Origin: Malus domestica
Lineage: Eukaryota; Streptophyta; Magnoliopsida; Rosales; Rosaceae
Reading direction: 5' to 3'
NCBI RefSeq assembly: GCF_042453785.1
Contig: NC_091673.1
Location: forward strand, 8,949,001 to 9,013,000
DNA length: 64,000 nt
The first letter of the stretch is position 1. Every line of letters begins with the position of its first letter. Below the pieces are notes generated by a model. That model searched no databases. It worked only from the letters and a program-made list of their open reading frames with translations, and was not told the DNA's origin. Shown in pieces: positions 34,500 through 45,535 of this stretch. Made by a program: the position numbers and the translations under genes.

Positions 34500-35436
34500 A
34501 AACCAGCATTGACAGTGATTTTGATATAGATGGAGGAAAAGTTTAGGAAGATGAGTTGTTGGGATTATTAAATTCGTGACTAGAAGAATACTTCAATAGT
34601 GAAGGTTGACGAGAGGAAAAACTCATAATCATCTGTAAGTTTAGGAGAAAGACTTACATTAAACAGAGATATCAAGTTGGTCATGTCCCAAATCTGTTAC
34701 ACTTCGTCTTGTGCTTCAACACTTTTCCACATGGCGATGAGTGATAGGTCTGAGACACCTAACATTTTGAACCCATCATGCATTGTCATTTGTTTCAACT
34801 TTCTCTCTTGACAACACGAGTTTAAGACATTACGCCTTGACATCTTTACTTCATGTCCTATACTGAGTTTATATCCGAAATAATTTACGCGAGTTTTTGA
34901 CTTGTGACTCGAAGCCGCAACTCCAATTCTAGATATAAGACCATAAACAGTAAAAGAATCAGAGAAATTGTGACTAAAAATTGTGAAGATATGGTCTCCG
35001 AGGGGTGTTTACCAGTACAACGTAAGTTTCTTTTGTCTTAGCATGACAACTTGGACTGTCTTCTCTTCCAATTCATCCAGAATGTTGACTATGTAGAAGG
35101 TATTGTTTGTTTACCTGTATAGCAAACGAGGCACTAGAATTCAAATTGAGATTAGTCAATAAATCCTTCACCTAACCATAACGTAAGCGTTTTTTAACTC
35201 TTGTATCAAGTGTAGTTAAAAGCGTTTTTTGGTTCTCAAAAAACACTTTTAGTTATTCTAGAACCTATCCTAAACAGGTGTAGACACTACTTAAATGATC
35301 TGTAATTTTTTTTATTTGACAACAGACGAAGGAATTGGTCCGGTCCGTGATATTTTGAGCAGTACTCAATTTCATGTCAGAAATAGAAATAGAAATAGAG
35401 AGAAAGATGGACGCATATGCATTATCATGGCCATAC
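34500..35436. other. 5' flank of LRR copy 1, partly shared with LRR copy 2
   Basis: Segments near 34600-34690 and 34990-35110 match 44605-44700 and 45190-45330 (shared phrase tcttagcatgacaacttgg). This shows the duplication extends about 0.7 kb beyond the coding region. No gene seen. Confidence 0.55.
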
Positions 35437-35512
35437 AAGTTTCCAGGCTCGGGGACAGTAATTCCCGATCCATAGTCCAGCTTGCCAAGGTCCCTTCATA
35501 TATAAATCATAC
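35437..35512 (-). pseudogene. Relic LRR exon
   Basis: The plus-strand text gctcggggacagtaattccc ... gccaaggtcccttcatatata follows the third exon and acceptor of the LRR gene at 33907-33978 with many changes. Its isolated position suggests remains of a fourth LRR gene or a partial duplicate. Confidence 0.65.
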
Positions 35513-36256
35513 GTTAAGATCATAAGACATGCATGTGATGACTCTGTGAGTACTGCAATTTAATTCAGTTTTCCCTCAGAGTTCAACGATTATGCTGGCT
35601 GTTCGTTTTAGATCATGGGGTCAAGTTTTCGGAAACCAACACAACATATAGGTTATATATATACATCGGTTTCCGAATACAAATTAGCTTATATATAATA
35701 TAGGTTAGTGTTTCAATGAAAATATAAATATGGGTTAGTATAGGTTATAGAATACTTCTTTTCTATTTAGTAGATATACTAGAAATTGGTACCCCGTGCG
35801 TTGCTGCGGGATTAGAAATTGTAAAAAAAATATCATAGACGATTACTATTATTTACATTAAAAATGTTTGAAGATTTTAACAAACAAAAGATTTAATCTA
35901 TACAATCCACACATACACAATCGTAGAACTTTTGTCTCTACATACAAAAAAAAAAAAAAAAATCAAAGTTGTTCACTGAAGCACCTAAAGTTTCTCTCCA
36001 GTCCTCTTGATTGTGAAGAAAGCAACCTAGGCAAGGGAAAATATGAAATACTAAAATACATGCAATTAATATATACATCAACAGGTTTTCTTTTTTTGGT
36101 GGAAAAGAATCTGGTTTTATACCAGTTAAAGAGGACTTTTTTTCAGTGATTAAATAGTCTCTTATTTAGATCAGTGCATTTTTATATTGTAAATTGTAAA
36201 TATTGAGATTTTATGTTATAACTAAATAATCAATCTAAAAACCAAGTTAACACCCA

Positions 36257-36427
36257 TAGATTTTAGGGAACTTTAACGAAAAGCTTCCGGTACTGTTCAC
36301 TTTAACGAAAAATCATATTTTTACATTAAAAAGTCAATCATGATACTATTCACTTTACCCTTTATTTTGTCCTTATCGTTAAAACTCAAAATTTTCAAGT
36401 TTTTTTTATTAGTTTTCCTTAGATTTT
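36257..36427 (+). mobile_element. hAT-type MITE, copy 2, 8-bp TSD TAGATTTT
   Basis: TAGATTTT flanks a 155-bp body (36265-36419) starting AGGGAACTTTAACG and ending TTAGTTTTCCT. It is the same length as copy 3 and has the same internal tactgttcactttaacgaaa. Confidence 0.85.
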
Positions 36428-38142
36428 ATGTTATAGCTAAACAGTCAAAACTAAATAACTTGGGTAATCACTGAAATTACAAAGCTTCATAAACAATAAA
36501 GAAGGGAGAGGGGTATAGACCATGAAAAAATTTGGAATCACTGAAATTAAAACCCAAATTCCATAAAGTCTAAATGTAAATTCACAGAAATCATTCAAAC
36601 CAACTCCACATCATTCACGATAATTATTCAATAATCCAAGAAATTGAAATTGCCACCGTCTCCGAAACCAAACAAATTGCTTCATCATTCACCAATATCC
36701 TCTGTGTTATAAATTCGAATAAAAAACCATTGAATAAAAGTGCCTACTAACCAAAGCATCCTTTGACCAAATTAAGAAATTCAAATAAAATTAAACACTA
36801 AAATCTGCAATAATTTTTCAACAAAACAAAAAACACTTCTCTTTTAACACCTTCACCAACACTCTCAACAATGTTGTAAAAAAATGCAGTCTTTTCATTC
36901 CTAGTTTGAAATAATTCCGAATTGAAAGAAAGAAAAAAAAATTAAGACTGAAAAGCAATAAGAAAATTTGAAAAGAAAAGACCCCAAAAATAAATCATTT
37001 AGCTATAAACAGTATGCAGAAACGTGGAAAAAAAATTAGAGATGCACTAACACTACAATTCATGATCATTACCCAAAATCTCCAAAGTAAACATATGCTC
37101 AAATATACACCTCTCTATTTTTCATCTCTCACCCTGTTATTTGGTATTGTGATAAGGTTTATGATAAGCAATGATTTTACCAAAATTTAATACTAAAATA
37201 CATCACAGTAGAAGTTTAACATCAGAGGAGGAGTTGATCTCTACCTTTGATATGTTGATCCTGGAGTCAATCTCTACCTTTGATATACCATTTCCCTGCA
37301 TACTTGATTCCTTTTAAGGCCACCTGTTGGGAAAAAAATAAACACAAAACTTGGAACACTATTTAAACAAAAAGAGATTTCTCAATCAGAGAAAGATTCA
37401 ATTTCATGTAATTTATTTTGTTAACAATGCAATATTGGAACTTGCATTTGGTTCAAAGAAGTAAGGTAAATTGATAACGCAAAAGGAAACTGAAAACAGA
37501 ATCTCTACCGATTGGTTTAAAAGCAGCAATCAGAATGGCAATGAAAAATTCATACTGAAATCTCACCTTGTGAGATTATCCTGATATGTGTTCACTTTCT
37601 ATTTTTTATCAGACCAAAATTCTCATTCTGTAGCTCTGAGTTTAATTTTTATTTCGACTCACTACATAGATCGGTTCAACCTCCTTCTGTTTTTCCTAGA
37701 ATTTTTTCACAGAAATACAAACTGTGTAAGTGTTAAAAAACCTGTCAACGGCCATACTACCAATGAATAAAAAATAATCACCATTAAGAAATTCAATAAC
37801 CAAGCACACCTCTTGTGCTTTCCCCAATATCACTATTTCACATTGCAATTGGTAGTGAGAACACATAAAGGGCAAAAAAGTTGAAGCAAAACCCTTAACA
37901 TCATATTGTAATGGATAAAAACAGTGGGGCAGAGCGTTGATTAAAAAGAAAACAGTGATGTTTCCCTTTTGGATTTTCCACACCATCCAGTTCATCAAAG
38001 CAAATAAAAAGAGTGAGGTAAATCTTCGAAGCTTGCCTTAAACCAAGGAGAAAAGAGGATGCCTGTTGAAAGTAAGAATCCAAGTAATAATCAAACCAAC
38101 ATAGTAAGTCATGAACTGACCATCTGTGTTTTCCATTCGAAA

Positions 38143-38350
38143 ATGGGAAAGGCCGATTTCACCACAGAGAGGATCAAGAGAAAAATTTGGCTTCAAATTA
38201 AAGTCAAACAAATCGACCAATTTGTATAATAGTAGAACGATCTAACATGGGAAAGGCTGATTTCACCACAGAGAGGATCAAGAGAAAAATTTGGCTTCAA
38301 ATTAAAGTCAAACAAATTGACCAATTTGTATAATAGTAGAACGATCTAAC
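38143..38350. repeat. 104-bp perfect-looking tandem duplication
   Basis: 38143-38246 and 38247-38350 both run from atgggaaagg to gaacgatctaac and differ at only two noticed positions (gccg/gctg and atcg/attg). Head to tail, no spacer. Confidence 0.93.
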
Positions 38351-38428
38351 ATATATGAATTCATCTAGAATCCCGCCACCAATCTATAACTAAAAGAAAA
38401 AATAACAGCAATGTAAGACAAAAGGTAC

Positions 38429-38502
38429 CTGCTTTGCTTTCTCCCCCTCTTTTCGGCGCCTCTCCTCTACCCTCTGCTTGTTCTTCAACTCCTTTTTGTG
38501 CA
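38429..38502 (-). pseudogene. Isolated exon resembling the lysyl-tRNA synthetase N-terminal helix
   Basis: Between an acceptor (tttacag) and donor (gtacct) on the minus strand, 74 bp encode H-K-K-E-L-K-N-K-Q-R-V-E-E-R-R-R-K-E-G-E-K-A-K-Q. The pattern K-K-E-x-K-x-K-Q-x-E-E-R-R-R-K-x-E-E-K-A-K is that of the Lys-rich helix at the front of eukaryotic LysRS. No neighbouring exon could be joined confidently, so it is probably a captured fragment. Low-complexity charge makes the match weaker than it looks. Confidence 0.4.
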
Positions 38503-39090
38503 CTGTAAACACCCCCACACAAAATTCGACACAATCAAAACAAAAAAAATAAATAAAGAATTAACAGCTCTCGTAGCGGAAATAAAAAACCCATATGGAT
38601 TAAAAACAAAAACCCAGAAGTGGGAAATAGCCTGACAAAGCATGACATATATATTTTTTAAAAATTGATATTAACAGGGAAAACACAAAACTTGATAAAT
38701 CTAATGAACAATTTCCTTCAACCCAATAAATATTTTTCCTTAAATAATCCAGAAACTCCACTGTCCTGTTATTAATACTACACCTATGCCTCAGTCCAAT
38801 ACTATTTTTTTTATATTTGCCAAAAAACCAAAACAAAATCCCAGCTTGATTCCCCCTATTTTATCCTAACTATAGGTGGCTTCAAATTATATTACTTCTA
38901 TGCACAATATATAATAACATCAAATTATAATAATTGATAACACAATTATTCTTAGGATTTGCATATGATATTTGACTAAACACATATTTTTTCTTTAATA
39001 ATGCTTTTACATGTTTTTAATTGGGTTTTTTTTTCCTCTAATTAAGTTCACTATATTATTCAATCATCTTCTACTTCTACAAATTCTACT

Positions 39091-39251
39091 AAAAAGGTCG
39101 TACCCAGTGCACAAGGCTCCCGCTTTACGCAGGGTCTGGGAGAGGTGAATGTCGGCTAGCCTTACCCCCATTTGTGGAGAGGCTGCTCCCAAGTCTCGAA
39201 TCCGAGACTTACCGCTCATGGGCAAAGGCACTTGCCATCGCACCAAGTGCC
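39091..39251 (-). mobile_element. Au-like SINE, copy 1
   Basis: The reverse complement runs from GCACTTGGTGCGATGGCAAG through GGATTCGAGACTTGGGAGC (B box) to GCACTGGGTACGACC and TTTTT. It is close to copy 2, with a few changes. Possible TSD around catcttct on both sides. Confidence 0.85.
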
Positions 39252-39590
39252 ATCTTCTTCTGTGCAAATTTGTTTTTCCTAATGAATCCCCATGTTTTGA
39301 AAATTGAATAATATTCTCTTGGACACACATAGAATTCTTTCTATGGACAAACTGGAGACATGAATACCACAACCATAGACACATGTAATTATTCCAAACC
39401 ACCATACAAAAATATTATAACATTATAATGTACTACTGATATTCGAAAGCATAATGCATTCAAAGTAATAATCAATACACACTATATAAGTGGAAGCATT
39501 TATACCTCAATTCAATTTCAAGCTTAATTTTCTTGCTGGAAAATTTTGACTTGCAACACCAAATTACATTGATCAACAAAAAGCAATGAA

Positions 39591-39792
39591 TTTAACAAAG
39601 CAAATACAAAAGATCGTACCCAGTGCACAAGGCTCCCGCTTTACGCAGGGTCTGGGAGAGGTGAATTGTCGGCTAGCCTTACCCCCATTTATGGAGAGGC
39701 TACTCCCAAGTCTCGAACCTGAGACCTACCGCTCATGGGCGAAGGCACTTGCCATCGCACCAAGTGCGACCTCTTTAACAAAGCAAATACAA
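39591..39792 (-). mobile_element. Au-like SINE, copy 2, with perfect 19-bp TSD
   Basis: TTTAACAAAGCAAATACAA stands at 39591-39609 and 39774-39792. The 164 bases between are, on the minus strand, a tRNA-related head (ATGGCAAGTGCCTTCGCCCA; AGGTTCGAGACTTGG) and a 3' end GCACTGGGTACGATCTTTT. The intact long TSD points to a young insertion. Confidence 0.93.
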
Positions 39793-40400
39793 TGCAAAAA
39801 AAACAAAAAAGCATTCAATTTAGCTCTGTTTATATTAGACAAAGATCTGTTCAAATCATAAACACTGGAATAAAAAATTGAAGAACCAACCTTTTTCAAA
39901 AACCACTGGCTCAACTTCTAGCTTTTAATTAATCTACTGAAGACGAAATTAATCTAAAATTAAAACAAAAATCAGTACTTAAATCAACCAAAAATGTGGA
40001 ACAAATACAAAATGACACAAAGACACACATCCTCAATTTCTTTCTACAGGTAAGAAAACAAAAGATCTCTAAAACAACCAAAACCTCATTCTACATCAAC
40101 TAACCAATAGCTTGAACTATCACCAAAAAAAAAAAAAGAAAAAAAAAGTAAGAAGAAGAAGATTCCAAAACCTTTGCATCACTAATTCAAAAACTTGTGA
40201 TTCATCTGCCGTTTACGCACACCCCAAATCCCCATGTCCAACAAATCTGCAGCAATCTACGGGTCAGTCAAATATCTAGCTTCATGGGCTTGCTTGAACT
40301 CTTGTTTGTAATTCATTGACGATGTATGAAATGTGAGTGTTTAACATTATCTATTTATGAAATGTTAGGGTTTAGCATTACCTAAAACTATTTATCAAAT

Positions 40401-40426
<26 letters not shown>
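40401..40426. repeat. (GA)13 microsatellite
   Basis: Uninterrupted ga units. The sequence before it (gtttagcattacctaaaactatttat) is repeated before the next microsatellite at 40619. Confidence 0.9.
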
Positions 40427-40431
<5 letters not shown>

Positions 40432-40618
40432 TTGAGTATTATTAACACACTTGGACTACATGTAACATGATTATGGTCCAAAGGTTTACATGCTGTACAT
40501 AGGACCCTTAAGATTCAACGAAATTTGGCCTATAAAATGGGCTTGAGTGTATTAAACCGCATCACATGTAATAGGGTTCAGCATTACTTATAACTATTTA
40601 TGAAATGTGCGTGCAAGC

Positions 40619-40673
<55 letters not shown>
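40619..40673. repeat. (GT)n(GA)n compound microsatellite
   Basis: About nine GT then about eighteen GA units, preceded by gttcagcattacttataactatttat, which parallels the flank of the 40401 run. Confidence 0.9.
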
Positions 40674-40675
<2 letters not shown>

Positions 40676-41860
40676 GTGGGCTGGCGTTTATTAACCTGTA
40701 ACTCATGTAGTAGTGATAGTTCGGTTTTGTGGGTCTATTGACAGGGGGTGTTGCAAAGGATTTGCCTATGATATGAAGTAGAGGGGACACCTTGTTTGAG
40801 GGTAGGACTGAAGCTATTGATGAATATAGAATGGTGCCGGTAGGATAAGATTGAGAAGCTCTGTCAGAATCGGAAGGCGCTCGTCTAGAGTATACAGTCA
40901 TGGAGAATTTTAGGATAAATAAAATCGAAAGAGAATGCGAAAATCACTCCCTGTCATCTATAGGGCATGCTTAGAAGTTAGAAGCATCACAATTTTCACC
41001 GTAACCCTAAAAACATGTGCAGATTGAAAACAGTGCCAATTATTAAACTGCAAATTCGAAATTACAGATAATCGTCTTCCTCCTCGCAAACAATAAAACC
41101 AAAACAAACATGCAAAAAAGCACATCAAGATAAGAGGGAGGAGTCCGGATCTCACCTCCAAGCTTTGTCGGTCGGATCCAGATCCTCGTCCGGTGAGGGA
41201 CTTGGTCTGAACACCAAAACAATCAGATCCAATTAGCAAAAATAATAAAAAAACAGACACAGATAAAAAAAATTCAGATTACAATTACAGATCATGCTTT
41301 AAAAAACCAATAAATTCATGAAAATTTTGAAAAATTGAGAACGCTCTCTTCATTCATTAGAATCCCTGTTCGAAACCCCTCATACCTTAAAATTTAAAGT
41401 TGGAAACTCAAAGAGGAAGGCAAGTTATGCGTACATTCAATATTTGTTGGCAAATAAACAGGAATTAAACAACAAATTTCAAATTGAGGACAAAAATCTT
41501 ACCAGGCAAAGGAGCCATCTAGCTCGTCGATGTCGGAGTCGTAGAAGACGCACCAGAGGCAGTTGGGGAAAGTTCGAGAGAGGAGAGGAAAGAGAGAGAA
41601 GGGAGAAAGAAAAGGTGAGGGAGGGTTTGGTTATGGTTGGCTTGTGGTTTGAGAGCTTTAAGATTGCAGAGAGAAAGCGAGGAGTGAGAGTGTAGAGAGG
41701 GGGACGGAAGTCTCTGGAACCCTTCAATTGCAGGCACAAATGAAGTAAAATACCAAAGAACTAAAATAGGAGTAAAAATGAAATAAAAGAAACTAAGTGG
41801 GGTAAAAACGGAACAACACTGTGTTTATGAACAGTATTTCAGTTGTTTTTTGCAAAATTG

Positions 41861-41878
41861 CCCGTGCGATGCTGCGGG
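41861..41878 (-). other. Second Helitron-like 3' hairpin without CTAG
   Basis: The minus strand reads CCCGCAGCATCGCACGGG, one base different in the core from the hairpin at 35793-35810. The following bases are caattttgca instead of a CTAG end. It may be a relic end or internal copy. Confidence 0.5.
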
Positions 41879-42651
41879 TTTTTAAACAACATACAACATG
41901 TAGAAAGTTATATTTACAACTCTGCCTAACTTCAAGAATAGATAAAAGTTTGTTTCTTATCGAAATATGCGAATTTGAATGAAATGTATCAAAGAAGTAT
42001 AGAGTGCGATAACAAACACACAAAACTAATGGTTAATCAGATCAGCCACAAATAATTCGAATCGAATTAAAAACAGGTAGAAATTAAGAACTCTGACAAA
42101 GAAGAACAAAGCAAGAAACCGATGAATTGGCATAGCGACAGAGAACAATATCTCAAACGAAGAAAAATAGAGGGCGAAAGACCAATGAAGTGGAGGTATC
42201 CCAGAGAAGAAAGCAAAAAAGCAATTCAATGGTTGATAACAACCCATTTAAATTGAACCCAAAAAGCTTCTACCATTTAAAAATCAAGAGAACACAATCT
42301 ATACAGTCAGAAGAAAACGGTCCCAAATGTGAGATTAGAAGAACTCACCGCAAAACTACCCACTCTGAGACTAAGCGAGGCGAAGAGAGCAGAGAGGAAG
42401 AGAGAGCAAACGGCTGGAAAAGAAGGGAACCAAATGCAGTGGGGAAAAAATTCGACTAAAAGCAGTGAAAAGGAACTGAAAAACGAAGAGAAAGCGACGA
42501 TGACAGTAGCATGGAAGTAAAGGGCACAACCGTCCTTTGAATGTGGAAACTAGGAAAAAAAAACGAACAGAAGGAAAAAATTTAAGGGCATTTTGGTCCG
42601 CACATTACCCTAAAACAGTACCACCCGAGTTTGGGTTTTAGTATATATAAA

Positions 42652-43021
42652 TATAATATAATTTGAACAATTTCTTTTTCTTGACCAAATCTCGCACTTG
42701 GTGCTATTTCAAGAAATACACAACAAAATTGTAGATAAAAAACACTCTAGCAGAAACACACGTGTACTGTAGCAGAAACATTGTTCACAAGTTTGGTACA
42801 CCACAAATCACACAAATGTAGCATAAACAATACTGTTCAACAAATTAGGGTACGACACGTCACGTCACACAGGTCATCAAGAATGAAATGCTCTGATTTT
42901 AAGTTAAATTGAATACGGATAAATTTTTTATTCATTGTATTACTCTTCTCCAAAGTGGAGTATATATAAGGTTTACATGAGTGTTTTGCAAGTAATTACT
43001 GGGAACCTAATTACAGTAAGA
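42652..43021. other. Spacer, no feature recognised
   Basis: AT-rich sequence with repeated words gtagcagaaaca and cacacgt; no coding sequence seen. Confidence 0.4.
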
Positions 43022-44434
43022 CTAAAACAGGCTAATATATATTAGCACAACAAATAAATTAATCCTAAATAATAACAACTCGCAATAGTAGTTTGCTCGA
43101 TTACTTGTTGAATTGGAACGGTCTGCAGTCGCTTGCAACATATTGTCCGATACATTGCTGCAGATATATGGTAAATCATGTAATCTTCAATCGTTAGATC
43201 AATGAGGAAACAAGCACAATTTGAAGTCTTTAAAATGTAGTCAAGGACCAGGTGAACTCACAGATACGTGCCAGACTGAACGAGATTACTGACCTCTACC
43301 GGTACGGTGCCAGTAAGCAGGTTACTGTTTAATTCCCTAAAAATGAAATCAAGCATGGGCGACTGAGTAAGAAAACATATTATCCGATAAAAATGCTTCT
43401 AATCACTCAGCTCTACTTAATTTCACAGGCTTATGGATGAGATGGACATTTTCAAACTTACAGGATCTGTAAAGATGTCAAATTGCCAAGACTAGGAGGA
43501 ATAGATCCGGTCAGACGATTGTTGTAGAACCTCCTGTCAGTAGAAATAACATACAGCCATGCATCAGTAAAACCAGCAGTACCAGAATTGTTGTTAACAG
43601 GTTTAGTAAAACATAATTTACATAGAAAAAGCTCATATAAAAAATCAATTCAAATGGCTTGATGGAATTCAAACAACTCAGAGAACATTGTTTATAAAGG
43701 GTATATGTACTTACATAAACCTCAAGGAACTGAGCTGTCCCAAAGATGTCGGAATTGTCCCCGTGAGATTATTCTGGTAAAGATCCAAGCTGACGAGTTT
43801 TTTCAACTTACCAATTTCCTCTGGAATAGATCCAAAGAGGTTATTGCCATATACCTCCCTGCGGTGAAAATATTTAATTAAAACAAACATATTCCTGACA
43901 GGTACTCAAGGTTGAGAATTGGGGAAGATGGTCTTACAAGTACTCAAGGTTGGCCAAGATTCCCAGCTCAGGGACAAGAATTCCTGACAGGTTATTATCG
44001 CCGAGGTCCCTTCATATATACAGATGCATATAGACGAATCTTATTTAGTTACCAAACTTACAAGCAGGGGCTAATTAGTGGAAGGAATCGGAGCAAGAAG
44101 TAATGAACTGAGTTCAATGTGATTTAAACTGCTTACACCCTTATAACGCTGTTTTCGGAATTGCAAGTAATGTGGTACCAGGTGCATGGACTTGGCAACG
44201 TTGAATTCCAGCTCTGGAGGGCATTGCTTGGGTCGACCAATCCATGTTTCCAGACATTCAGAGCATCTCCTGTTCATGAATTAAGGCATTGAAAATAATT
44301 AAGCCTTAGCCAGCATAAATTTGCTTGAATTTGCCTGAATATAGAAAGTCAATATGCATACTTTCCGAGTTGCAATCCACTGATGCAATTGCTACTACTG
44401 CAAGAAACAAACCAAACAAAACTCGAGAACTCAT
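43022..44434 (-). CDS. Short secreted LRR protein, duplicate copy 2
   Basis: Minus-strand exons 44434-44362, 44269-44137, 44009-43938, 43858-43715, 43533-43462, 43336-43262, and 43157 onward. The layout equals copy 1 exon for exon, and most residues agree: signal peptide, P-C-T-W-Y-H-I-T-C, LRRs with G-N-N-L-F-G-S-I-P and N-N-L-T-G-T-I-P. The donors after exon 1 and exon 7 read A|gt where copy 1 has G|gt, changing Gly to Arg at the first border. If exon 7 is not spliced, the frame runs to TAG at 43022 (234 residues) with a hydrophobic, Leu/Ile-rich novel tail. If it is spliced at 43104 I could not find the last exon. Expression and true 3' end are uncertain; it may be decaying. Confidence 0.75.
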
Positions 44435-44727
44435 CACGCACAAATCAGTTGGGCTTGAAATGAATCATTGTTTTTTTTTGCAGAGGAACTGAGATTTTAT
44501 ACAGAAGATGAACCAGCATTGACATTGATAATATGGTATAGATGGGGGATTATTTAACAACACCGGAAGTTGTTAGGATTATTATATAAATACCAGCGGG
44601 ATGCTTCGGGAGTGAAGGTTGACCGGAGGGAAAGTCCACAATCAATCTGAAGTCTAAGGGTAAGGGGAGAGATATACATGAAACAAGACTTCAAGGTGGA
44701 GATATCCAAAATACGGCGTCGCTAATT

Positions 44728-44892
44728 AGTAGTACGGTTTAATGATATTCCTTTTCGCTTGTAATTGAGAGGTCTTATGTTCGATTCTCACCAAAAACAA
44801 ATTTGAATCATATTATTATGACTGGCCCATTGCGAGGCTTAACTTAGTCCGCCATCTTTTAATATAGATAATATCTTTTGTTCAAAAAAAAC
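44728..44892 (+). mobile_element. tRNA-derived SINE, third copy
   Basis: agtagtacggtttaatgata, then B-box-like ATGTTCGATTCTC, ggCCCATTGCGAGGCTTAAC, taatatagataatatcttttgtt and a poly-A-rich end. It lies in the 5' flank of LRR copy 2 and is absent from the matching flank of copy 1. Confidence 0.82.
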
Positions 44893-44967
44893 AAGTCACC
44901 ATGTCTTTTAATTTCCCGATTGACGACCCATAATAGGTTTTGGACGCCACCACCTTAGGCCCCCGTT

Positions 44968-45138
44968 TAATTTAAAAGAAAACTAATGAAAAAGACTTGA
45001 AAACTTTGAGTTTTAATGATAAGAACAAAATAAAGGGTAAAATAAATAGTATTATAATTGACTTTTTAATGTAAAAATATAGTTTTTCGTTAAAGTAAAC
45101 AGCACCGAGAGCTTTTCGTTAAAGTTCCCTTAATTTAA
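44968..45138 (-). mobile_element. hAT-type MITE, copy 3, 8-bp TSD TAATTTAA
   Basis: TAATTTAA flanks both sides (44968-44975, 45131-45138) of a 155-bp body in reverse orientation to copy 2. Its plus-strand right end reads gcttttcgttaaagttccct. Confidence 0.88.
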
Positions 45139-45535
45139 TTTTTAGAACGAAGAAATGTTAAATAATTCTGAAATAATGCATTTGATTCCTTGTAAATATG
45201 GTAAACATTCCGAGGGCGTTTACCAGTTCAATGGAAGTCTCCGTCTTTAGCATGACAACTTGGCTTGTCCGCCTTCTCATTCGATTCCTTGTCAAGAATC
45301 AAAGTGTTGACCTTGCACAAAGTATTGTTTTATTGGATAACTTTGATTATTTTCCACTTATTGTTTTTGTTTTGGGAGAACAGCGGAGCTGTTTATATGC
45401 ACGCATGCACGTCGCAGACAGACCAAACAATAATATTTGATTCCATGGAGAGTGCATAATTATACATTTGCCTTGCGACGAAAGTAACAAATATTTACAG
45501 ACATAGAGCTAGGACAAGCCTAACTCGACGCGGAT

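Larger units (their letters stand above)
35779..42651 (-). mobile_element. Helitron candidate, minus orientation, with gene-fragment-like cargo
   Basis: On the minus strand the left edge reads a hairpin-type CCCGCAGCAACGCACGGG, ten bases, then CTAG (35782-35779) followed by T. This is the classic Helitron 3' end inserted before a host T. The other edge, near 42651, reads A then TTTATATATACTAAAACCC, like plant Helitron 5' ends apart from TT in place of TC. A second near-identical hairpin at 41861-41878 lacks the CTAG. Inside are exon-like pieces with splice sites (38429-38502; promoter-like leader near 41500-41740), SINEs and a MITE. No Rep/helicase was seen, so it would be non-autonomous. The 5' boundary is inferred. 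Confidence 0.5.

Noticed and set aside
39091-39792. Two tRNA genes in tandem
   Set aside because: The A/B-box-like parts belong to Au-like SINEs. There is no complete cloverleaf, and one copy has a 19-bp TSD.
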